Assembly: GCA_012064385.1 (NCBI GenBank) | Contig: QRDG01000475.1 | Span: forward strand, 124,001 to 188,000 | Direction of reading: 5' to 3' | Length of the DNA: 64,000 nucleotides | Source of the DNA: Puccinellia tenuiflora | Taxonomy: Eukaryota; Streptophyta; Magnoliopsida; Poales; Poaceae | Shown: positions 56,591 through 64,000 of the stretch, one piece after another | How positions within the stretch are numbered: position 1 is the first letter of the stretch | How the letters are laid out: the number at the start of each line of letters is the position of its first letter | The notes under the pieces: model-generated | What the model saw: the letters and a program-made list of their open reading frames with translations, nothing else | What the model was told of the DNA's origin: nothing | The model's database searches: none | Program-made: the position numbers and the translations under genes

Positions 56591-56878
56591 GGTATAGCCT
56601 AAATGGTCACATCTAATTACCACAGACCAAAAAGATGCTCTATGTAGCTGATCGTTCAGTAGATGTCTGGAAAGTAGTGCTAAATGGTCGAAAGTCATTT
56701 GTAGCTCCGGCGATCCCCTTTAAAAATACCGATAACACGTACTGGAGCTCGTTCGGGGGACAAAACACCTACTCTGAAATGGTCTCAGTTTCTGAAGTAG
56801 AAACTAAACCTGGCAGTTTTGACACTACAACCAGTTCAGTTGAAAGATTTACCTGAATCGTTCACTTAAGCATTTACG
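56591..56878. other. Unassigned low-copy-looking sequence
   Basis: No repeat terminus, ORF or tandem repeat seen. It probably belongs to the original upstream region of the MADS-box gene. Confidence 0.45.
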
Positions 56879-57042
56879 TACTCCCCCCGTTCCATAATGT
56901 AAGCCTTTTTAATATTTCTCTTTCCATCCGTATCCAGACATGTTTTAGTGTAAGATTCATTTGAACCTTACACTAAAACATGTCTAGATACGGATGGAAA
57001 GAGAAATGCTAAAAAGGCTTATATTATGGAACGGAGGTAGTA
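56879..57042. mobile_element. Stowaway MITE, near-perfect palindrome
   Basis: TA-CTCCCCCCGTTCCATAATG to ...TTATGGAACGGAGGTAG-TA, 164 bp with TA on both sides. The two halves are inverted copies over most of the length (GTGTAAGATTCA loop at about 56950), so the RNA would form one long hairpin. Ends CTCCC/GGAG mark the Tc1/mariner (Stowaway) type. Confidence 0.95.
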
Positions 57043-57155
57043 TTTCTGAAGACATCCATCGACGTTCTTCAGTACAGTATACTACGCTCTCCTACACTGT
57101 CACACGTGACCTGGGTTTCTGACTACTGATTAGCATAGACCAAATCTGAGTAGTT
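57043..57155. promoter_or_regulatory. Short host segment with a G-box-like CACGTG
   Basis: Between the MITE and the MULE. It contains ACACGTGACC at about 57102. Before the MULE came in, this segment lay next to 63005, about 300 bp from the MADS start codon. Regulatory function is inference. Confidence 0.35.
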
Positions 57156-57239
57156 CTGACTTGAGGAGTTTTTTTTTAAATATTATTTTTTTAACCCGAA
57201 TTCGAAATATAATACGCGGATTCAAAAAATTCAAAAACT

Positions 57240-57440
57240 AATGCGCCGTCGGCCGGCGGACGGCCGAATCTCTGCTTTCGGCTGGCAGAGGGCCGAAAGG
57301 TTCCTGTCGGCGAGTGGCTGGCCGACGTGCATGCGCTCTGCGCGGGCCGCAGGGCGGGCCCCATCCTTTCGGCTGGAGGCAGGCCGAAACGCTCCTTTCG
57401 GCGCGCTAGCGGCCGAAATGCGCTCAGGCCTGGCCGACAC
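57240..57440. repeat. Left subterminal array of GGCCGAAA/TTTCGGC motifs
   Basis: GGCCGAA, TTTCGGC, GGCCGAAA, GTCGGC, TTTCGGC, GCCGAAAC, TTTCGGC and GGCCGAAA follow each other in both orientations. The right end has the same at 62740-62920. Such subterminal clusters commonly serve as transposase binding sites in DNA transposons; this role is inferred. Confidence 0.8.
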
Positions 57441-57808
57441 CCCCTTCTTCCTCTCTCTCCTTCTCTTCTCCTTCTTGCCTCTTTTCCTTTCCTCTCTCTT
57501 CCGAAAAAAGCTCCTTGGAACTCTTGATTGATCTCTAAAAATAGCCAGCAAACTATACGTTTTATTCGACAATTCAAAACTAGAGGCCAAGGGCATCCCG
57601 GATCTGTTCATGGGATAGTTTTTGGAGCTAGTTTTAGTTTCGGTGGTGGAGCAATGGTGGGCAACAATGGAGGGATGTGGTGCTGTTGGTGGAGTAGCAG
57701 GAGCGGTGCAGCGGTGGTGGTGATGCTACGTTGAAGTTTGACTGTAGGAACGACTGATTTTGCACGCATCAAGGGTAAACCCTAATCTTGTAGGCTTTTT
57801 AAGTTCGG

Positions 57809-58010
57809 TGTATAATTTTGTTTAGATAAGTTGTGAGATTAGATTTATTTTAGGTGGTATATATTTTAAGATATTAGTTATAAGTGCATAATTTTGTTTA
57901 CATAAGTTGTGAGATTAGATTTATTTTAGGTGGTATATATATTAACATATTAGTTATAGGTGTATAATTTTGTTTACATAAGTTGTGAGATTAGATTTAT
58001 TTTAGGTGGA
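57809..58010. repeat. 75-bp tandem repeat in the MULE 5' leader
   Basis: TATAATTTTGTTTA(G/C)ATAAG recurs at about 57810, 57886 and 57962, about 2.6 copies. AT-rich, non-coding, just before the transposase start. Confidence 0.9.
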
Positions 58011-58095
58011 TGTAATTTTGTAGGTGGAGATCCTGTTAAGATTTTTTAGTTATATAGTATTTGATGATGCAATATATTTGTTTAGGTGAGGAGAC

Positions 58096-60357
58096 ATGTC
58101 GGAAGTGGTTAGTATTGTCGTTTACTATGGTTATGGTACTGTCCGCACAAATGAGTCCGGGGTTGATCTGAGTGAATTTGCAAATGTGGAGATTCCGTTG
58201 ACTGAGCCTGATAAAGCGAGAATAAGCGCGGTTCAGCACTATTTGACGATGAATTTTGGCTTTGATCCTAATTTGTGTACTGTTAGGATTCAGTCGTTAT
58301 GGTCAAAATCTCGTACAAATATTTGTTGGGAGTTGATACCGCTAGATCGGACACAGGCCTGGGTGAATTGGCTAGCATCATGCAAACGCCGAGGTACGAA
58401 ACCTATCGTCCTCGTGTTGTTCGTGCCTAAGCAGAACAATTTGGCATAAGGTGGCGTTGGTTATGAAGCTGGACAAAATAGTCAGGCAACTGGGTCCGAA
58501 GTATGACGTGAATTGGCTCGTCTCGGACGTCGTGGCTCACACATGTATCAAAGAGAACATGTTGAAAGAGCATCCAAATCTAACTTCCACTCTCATTGCG
58601 CGTCTCTTATTCAGTGAGATTGTGAAGACGAAAGATTTTCCAGCCAAAAATATCCAGAACACAGTAAAGGCTAGATGGAAGTACGATATTTCATACGGGA
58701 AGGCTTGGAGAGCTAAGCAGACGGCTTTAGAGGAGAGGTTCGGGACCTTTTTGGACTCGTATGACAACGTCGTCCGTCTTCTTCGCACATTGCAGCATAG
58801 AAATCCTGGCACTTATGTGGACGTCCAACACCGCTATATGGATACGGCTCCTGGATATAAGGTTTTGCATAGGGTATTTTTCGCATTCTCTATTTGCATC
58901 CAAGCTTTCAGCCATTGTCGTCCGGTGCTGTGTGTGGATGGAACGTTTCTCACAGGAAAATACAAGGGGCAGATCCTTACCGCAATAGGTGTGGACGGGA
59001 ACCATCAGATCATCCCAATTGCTATGGCCTTTGTTGAGGGTGAGAACTATGAGAGTTGGTTATGGTTCTTCAGGCAAATAAAAATAGCTATTGTGCAAGA
59101 TCGGCCCAATGTTTGCATTCTTCATGACAGACATCCTGGTATGTTAAAGGCTATTAAGGCACTTCAACATCCTTCCATTGATGAAGCAACACCATGGACT
59201 GATTTGCAGAGCCGCTGGTGTATGCGCCACCTTGGCGCAAATTTTTACTCACAGTTTAAGAGTAAGCGTCTGATGAACCTATTTAAAAGACTTTGCAGTC
59301 AGAACCAGCAGAGGAAGTATCAATTTATATGGGAAAGGCTGAATGAATTCACGAGGAAGCAAGTGAGGGAGAGGAAAGCCGCGAGGGCACAAGCTGTAGC
59401 TACACAGGTGGCCGCAATGATGGGAGAAGATGAAGAACCCGTAGGTTTGTGTGACCTTCCTGGAATTGACCCACCCGGAACGAAGAGGAAAAAGGGAACA
59501 AGAATAAGAAATTTTGTAGAGTGGATAGAGAAAGAGCCCCCTGTGAACTGGTCTTTGCTGCACGATACACGTGGAGCTTGGTACGGCATCATGACAACCA
59601 ACCTTGCTGAGATTTATAATTTCGTCCTTAGAGGGAATAGAAGTCTGCCATTGACAGCGCTAGTGGAGGGGGTGCTGCATGGAACAATGACATATTTTAG
59701 AGAGAGACGGCTAGAAGCCGTCAAGCATATTGAGGATTTTCCCAATACACCTTACTGCAGGAAGATAAAGAGGTACATGGACAAGAAGATAGAAAAGCAC
59801 GGCTGCACTCAGTCGTGAGAATTGGTAATGAAGAAGCGAGGTTTGAAGTACGTTTACCGACTGGAAGATTTGGCGGAGCTAATGAGCTGCTAACCCAGGA
59901 GGTTACGATTGGTAATGAAGAACATCCAACATGTGAGTGCACATGCAACAAACCAAGACTATACCATCTGCCTTGCTCACATGTGTTGGCTGTATGTGCT
60001 CAGATGGGACTGAACCCACGGTGTTTCGTGTCACCACATTACAGGAAGGAGGAAGTGCTTCATACTTGGACGGGGGAGATGACTGGTTTTAGGGTTGTTG
60101 GTAACTTTAACAAGGTAAACCCGGCAGAAAGGGAGTACGTTCCAGACCCTTCTCTAATGAGGGTAAGTAGAGGAAGACGCCAGGCGCTTCGCATCCGTAA
60201 TAATATGGATGAGTCTGAAGCTGGTGGGTGTACTCGAATATGTTTGCTTTGCAATGAAAAAGGGCACAAAGAAAAATATTGTCCTAAATATCCTGGACAA
60301 GGCAGCGGAGGACGTGGACAAGGCAGCCGAGGACGTGGAGGAAGGCGAGGAGCGTAG
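58096..60357 (+). pseudogene. MULE transposase (MURA-like) with SWIM finger and zinc knuckle
   Basis: Three consecutive plus-strand frames. (1) 58096-58449, the N-terminal domain often found in such proteins (begins MSEVVSIVVYYGYGTVRT). (2) 58451-59818, the transposase core: end of the DNA-binding domain (VVAHTC), catalytic CVDGTFLTGKYKGQ (first Asp, codon 58937), ILHDRHPGM (second Asp), C2H motif WCMRHL and TTNLAEIYN, the likely catalytic Glu. (3) 59815-60357, SWIM zinc finger CECTCNKPRLYHLPCSHVLA (59937) and a CCHC knuckle CLLCNEKGHKEKYC (60241-60282), with a Gly/Arg-rich end. The acidic middle and most of the DNA-binding domain are missing at the first joint (deletion); the second joint is a one-base frameshift near 59810. 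No suitable introns explain the breaks, so it is probably inactive. Confidence 0.9.
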
Positions 60358-60573
60358 TGATGTACGGCAATAAATATCGACTATGTATTATCGACTATGT
60401 TTTAATTTGTAATATGTGTGGACTATGTTTTATTCTGTAAAACTAAATTTCAATTCGTAATATGTATGGACTATGTCATAATTTGTAAGACTATATGTTA
60501 ATTCGTAATATGTATGGACTATACTTTAATTTCTACTATTTGTTGATTATGTTTTAATTTCTAATATGTACAG
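60358..60573. repeat. AT-rich spacer of degenerate 30-40 bp repeats
   Basis: Variants of GGACTATGTTTTAATTTGTAAT recur about six times between the transposase stop and the next gene. No ORF. Confidence 0.75.
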
Positions 60574-61668
60574 ATGGCTGCATATCCATTGCTTAGTCAG
60601 GCGATCGATGCAAAACACCGCGCTAGGATATGGGAGGAAGGTAGGCAACCATGTGTGTTGCGTACACGCACACCAGCGACTAACTGGATGATACACCCTC
60701 AATGGATTGATAGGTACGTATCGTCAATATATTTGTAAAATGTCACTACGTTGTATATATTGTAAAATTAATTATTAATTCTGCAGGCTATCTTGGTCTG
60801 GACTTTTGCCGATGGCACGACTAGTTGAGTCCACAGAGGCCGAGTGGGTACAGATCCAACCAGATGATGACGGTGGTGCTGACCGTGATATGTACCAGGG
60901 AAAATCTAAACGTGTATTACAAGACAAATCACTGCTCAGCTCTTTAGTGGACAGATGGAGGCCTGAGACCCACACCTTTCACTTACCCTGCGGAGAGATG
61001 GCTCCTACTCTGCAGGATGTGTCATATTTGTTAGGTCTCCCTTTGGCAGGCACGGCCATTGGTCCTTTGGAGGCTTCAGAATATTGGCGTGATGAGATGC
61101 AGGCACGATTTGCCGCTGCGCTACCAGGAGTTCCGCAGTTACCAGGACCACGCACACGGTCCTCGTGTTTCTTGGTTGACCCAGTTCGAGGGACGGGGAT
61201 GCCTCCTCAGTACCAGATGGGGATGCCTCCGCAGTACCAGATGGGGATGCTATCTCCAGGTCATCCTGTACACGTAGGCTGGAACACTTCTTCGGCGCCG
61301 TCGACTAGTCTTATGGGACTAAATACGTTGTTGTTATTAATTATCCATATTTATTTTTTGAATATAGTATGCACTTATCTACTAGTAATTTTTTTTTAGA
61401 TGGGCCTGCTGATTCACCATACACAGAGATGAAGCAGGATGTGTTGTTCCATACGCCACCACCCGTCACACAGGAGACGCAGACACAGCAGGAGACACAG
61501 CCACAGGAGGACGCTCCGATGCTGGGCCGAGGTATGCATGAACACCACGACCCAAACCGAAACCGGTACTCACCTTCAGGGCCTCGGCCGCGGAAACCGA
61601 GGTATCGTAAACATAATGAAGTCTTAAACTTTTATCGATGTATGAGACCTATTCCTATCTATGTATGA
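60574..61668 (+). CDS. Plant-mobile-domain (PMD) protein carried by the MULE, internally deleted
   Basis: Three exons fit perfectly: 60574-60713, 60787-61259, 61400-61668 (882 nt, 293 residues). Both introns are GT-AG (60714-60786; 61260-61399, donor CAG/GTCATC, acceptor TTTTTTTAG). The protein starts MAAYPLLSQAIDAKHRARIW. Residues about 75-150 show the PMD signature LVDRWRPETHTFHLPCGEM followed by PTLQDVSYLLGLPLAG. After RTRSSCFLVD it jumps to a Met/Pro/Gln repeat (MGMPPQYQ twice) and a Gln/Thr/Pro-rich, then Arg-rich tail. Complete PMDs are much longer, so the domain's second half is lost. PMD proteins include Arabidopsis MAIN and MAIL1 (silencing, meristem maintenance), and many TE-linked copies are known in plants. 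Expression and function here are unknown. Confidence 0.75.
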
Positions 61669-61745
61669 GACATAATCCTATCTATGTACGAGACACTATA
61701 TTTGTATGAGACATATTCCTATCTATATTTGATCAGACAATGCTT
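61640..61745. repeat. Short AT-rich tandem repeat
   Basis: CCTATCTATGTATGAGACAT-like unit of about 28 bp, about four degenerate copies, at the end of the PMD gene and between the two convergent genes. Confidence 0.75.
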
Positions 61746-61850
61746 CCGACATTTATTAAGAAACGGCGAGATTACAACTTTTTCATTAAAACACACTTAA
61801 ATTAACAGCTATAACTGAAATTAATATACATGCGACACTTTACATAAATG

Positions 61851-62333
61851 TCATCTTCCGTCCACGCATCCTCCTGCCTCCGTCGATGGGCCACTCTTGC
61901 CCTTCGACGATGCCGCTCCCTTGCCCTTCGACGATGCCCCTCTCTTGCCCTTCGACGCTGCTGCTCTCTTGGCCGTGATGGTAGGCATGAAGATGTCATC
62001 ATCGTCCTCGCTCTCATCCACCCATGACCACGGATGATCTCCTAACCAATCGAGGAACTTCTCGTCCCTAGTTCTTTGCTCCACCTTCTTCCACCTTTCA
62101 TGCATCCTGAGAAGTTCCTATCGTATTTCCCGTGGAGTCCTATGAGCCCAATATGGAGTGAGCCTAGATGATCTACTAACCAATATCGCATCTATCTCAG
62201 TGAGCAAACTATCACTACTAATGAGTTCCTCCCATGGAACTAATTTATTGTCTACCCTAAACTCGGCGGCACACTGCACAAGGAGCTCAGACTGGTGTCG
62301 AAGAAAGTTACGGTAAGGACGAAAACCCGACAT
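61851..62333 (-). pseudogene. Convergent ORF of MULE 2, unknown protein
   Basis: Minus-strand frame from ATG 62333 to TGA/TAG at 61851, broken only by one TAG at 62118-62120 (CAG would read through); both halves share the frame, about 160 codons. N-terminal half: MSGFRPYRNFLRHQSELLVQ, then VPWEEL. Middle: HERWKKVEQRTRDEKFLDWL, then an acidic ESEDDDDIF, then a basic tail with three copies of SSKGK/ASKGK. Its position and orientation, starting near the other inverted repeat and facing the transposase, recall mudrB of maize MuDR, but I see no sequence match to it. It could encode an accessory protein; that is speculation. Confidence 0.55.
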
Positions 62334-62739
62334 CGATGAGTGAATTCGCTAGACTGCTTATCCATCTGAGTGAGCAACGGTTTTTATAGGCGGGAAATAG
62401 GAATATTGGCGGGAGAACTTGGCGGGAGAAAATGGCGGGAACGAGGACACGAGAAAATGGCGGGAACGAGAACGGGCGGGGCATCTACGCGGGAGAAATA
62501 TGCACGGGGCATCTATGCGGGAGAAATATGCTTCGGCAAGACCGACTGGATGCTATATTTGGAAAAAATAAAATTTGCGTAACATTTCAGTAATTAAATA
62601 ATTTTCGTGTATTATTAAAAAATTATTAGCCCGAAATTTGGGCGGGAGATGTTGCGCGGTTAATTTTTGGCAGCAAAATTGGACGGGTTAAAAATAGTAC
62701 GACCAAAACAAGAAATAGGGTCAAAACGCAAAAAAAACC

Positions 62740-62919
62740 AGTGTTTCGGCCAGCTACGGGCCGAAACAATTATTAATCGGCGCCCCGTCCATGCGAAAGG
62801 TGCCAGAGTCTGGCACGCACCTGGGCTCCCCGTGTTTCGGCCAACAGAGGGCCGAAACGTTCCTTTCGGCGCTGCCAGCCGAAACGTGAGTTTCGGCCCC
62901 CGGTCAGCCGACAGCGCAA
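62740..62919. repeat. Right subterminal array of TTTCGGCC/GGCCGAAA motifs
   Basis: GTTTCGGCC, GGGCCGAAAC, GTTTCGGCC, GGGCCGAAACG, TTTCGGC, GCCGAAACG and TTTCGGCCC occur within 180 bp, mirroring the left end. Confidence 0.85.
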
Positions 62920-63004
62920 TAGTTTTCGAATTTTTTAAATCCGCGTATTATATTTCGAATTCGGATTAAAAAAATAATATTTAAAAAAAAACTCCTGACT
63001 TGAG

Positions 63005-63298
63005 GCTCTCCCTCCCGGCCGCGCGTGCCTCAACCTCGCCCCGTCTTTGCCGCTCCTACGACCGCTCCCACCCACCCGCTCGGATCCCCCCTTGACCTGA
63101 TTGACCACGCCCGGCTCCATCACCGTCGCCATTCTCCTCCTCCTCCTCCTCCTCGTCCTACCCAGACCCCAGCCTCTCTCACGCGCACGCGTATATATAA
63201 ACCTCGCCTCGATACCGTCCCGACCTCGTTTCTTCCTCCCGCCCGTCCGTCGCAGAACGCGCGCCGCTTCGCCCTGGTGCCGCCGCCGACGACGAACG
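63005..63298 (+). promoter_or_regulatory. Core promoter and 5' leader of the MADS-box gene
   Basis: GC- and CT-rich sequence after the MULE TSD. TATA box GTATATATAAACC at about 63191-63203 predicts transcription starting near 63225 and a leader of about 75 bases. A CTCCTCCTCCTCCTCCT run lies at about 63135. Only about 190 bp separate the TATA box from the MULE. Confidence 0.7.
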
Positions 63299-63941
63299 AT
63301 GGGGCGCGTGAAGCTGCCGATCAAGAGGATCGAGAACAACACGAACCGGCACGTCACCTTCTCCAAGCGCCGGAACGGCCTCATCAAGAAGGCCTACGAG
63401 CTCTCCGTCCTCTGCGACATCGACATCGCCCTCCTCATGTTCTCCCCCTCGCGCCGCCTCTGCCCCTTCTCCGGCCGCCACGGGTTCGTCCCTCCTTCGT
63501 TCGCCGCCGCCCGCTCGCTAATTAATCCAGGGCCGCCGCCTCCGATCTCGATCGTGGCAGCTACTGTGTTTTCGTTTCTGATTCTTTTCTTGGCTGCGTG
63601 CGTGCATGCGTTCGTCCGTTCGTCAGGGTGGAGGACGTGCTTCTCCGGTACCTCAACATGTCGGACCACGACAGGGGCGAGTAAGTCTTCATGCACGTCT
63701 CCTATGTCCTATCTTAGCAATTTCCTCAACCTGATTTTGTTCTTGACCAATGCAGACCCATCCAGAATCGTGAGGTGAGAGAGACCAGCTAGTAATTCCG
63801 TCATTCTTTGTCTTTTCCACTGAAAAAGAAGGCCATGCATGATGGATCGCTCACCATTCGTGTGACAAATCCAATGCAGTACCTCATCAGCATGCTCCAG
63901 AGGCTCAAGCGCGAGAGCGACATGGCGACACAGCTAGCAAA
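63299..63941 (+). CDS. MIKC*-type MADS-box transcription factor, first four exons
   Basis: ATG 63299 starts MGRVKLPIKRIENNTNRHVT; longer upstream frames lie in the leader. Exons: 63299-63483, 63627-63680, 63756-63774, 63880-63941, all with GT-AG borders and joined in frame; the gene runs on past the window. Residues 1-60 are the DNA-binding MADS domain, with VTFSKRRNGLIKKAYELSVL and CDIDIALLMFSPS. The following I region (VEDVLLRYLNMSDHDRG) and PIQNREYLISMLQRLKRESD match the S-clade MIKC* group (Arabidopsis AGL66/AGL104, rice OsMADS68), from family knowledge. These factors act in the nucleus as heterodimers and mainly in pollen. The end of exon 1 (RRLCPFSGRHG) differs from the usual GRLSxFSG. 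The gene looks intact as far as visible. Confidence 0.9.
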
Positions 63942-64000
63942 GTACGTATACATCCATCGTACCTTCCTCCTCCAATCTCCTCTCATCTGACGTACCAATC

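Larger units (their letters stand above)
57166..62994 (+). mobile_element. Mutator-like element (MULE) 2, complete ends
   Basis: 5829 bp with 75-bp inverted repeats (57166-57239 and 62920-62994), both beginning GAGTTTTTTTTTAAATATTA, and a perfect 10-bp TSD CTGACTTGAG (57156-57165 and 62995-63004). Next to each repeat is a cluster of GGCCGAAA/TTTCGGCC motifs. Cargo, left to right: transposase (plus), plant-mobile-domain gene (plus), convergent ORF (minus). Perfect TSD and nearly identical ends point to a recent insertion, although the transposase is damaged. Confidence 0.95.

Noticed and set aside
63025..63525. Long plus-strand frames upstream of and overlapping the MADS exon 1 (63025-63525 and 63101-63778)
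   Set aside because: They start before the TATA box or in the CT-rich leader and run through intron sequence. The MADS domain begins at ATG 63299 and exon borders are clear.

Overview
This window is plant nuclear DNA, almost certainly from a large-genome grass (Poaceae, most likely Triticeae). The reasons are a pile of nested LTR retrotransposons with long LTRs (0.6 to 4.1 kb), LINEs, grass-type Stowaway MITEs, a Helitron and two Mutator-like elements (MULEs), with only one ordinary host gene in 64 kb. That gene is the 5' part of a MIKC*-type MADS-box gene at the right edge. The species call is inference. The transposon calls rest on termini, target-site duplications (TSDs) and domain motifs read from the sequence. 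Two stretches of N (411 and 12236-12479) show that this is draft assembly.

Layout. 1-4771: 3' part of a Tat-lineage Ty3/gypsy element (RT, RNase H, second RNase H, integrase, 3' LTR), broken by stops. 4992-18652: a Ty3/gypsy chromovirus (Tekay/Del type) with both LTRs, PBS, an extra coiled-coil ORF, gag, pol, chromodomain and PPT; its 3' LTR holds a 2.2-kb Helitron whose empty site is preserved in the 5' LTR. 18653-19848: end of another LTR (Athila-like). 19849-25880: half of a gag-only (non-autonomous) LTR element on the minus strand. 25881-27882: 5'-truncated LINE. 27883-28450: gypsy protease remnant. 28762-31632: Stowaway MITE split by a MULE. 31633-32822: minus-strand LTR and leader of a small element.

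33053-47329: one complete minus-strand non-autonomous Tat-type element (TSD ATCTC). Its two LTRs are exactly equal in length (1146 bp) once a 3.6-kb solo LTR is removed from one of them. Its internal region holds another 4.1-kb solo LTR, a gag piece fused to an integrase piece, and several tandem-repeat arrays. About 47440-56590 is the carcass of a plus-strand LINE, cut by two solo LTRs of the gag-only family, a truncated LTR and a minus-strand retro-insertion. One of those solo LTRs carries its own LINE.

57166-62994 is a 5.8-kb MULE with 75-bp terminal inverted repeats and a perfect 10-bp TSD. It carries a transposase with SWIM finger and zinc knuckle, a three-exon plant-mobile-domain gene, and a convergent unrecognised ORF at the opposite end. 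It sits about 190 bp upstream of the TATA box of the MADS-box gene, so it has displaced that gene's distal promoter, including a palindromic MITE and a G-box-like CACGTG. This MULE-MADS junction is the most interesting part of the window.
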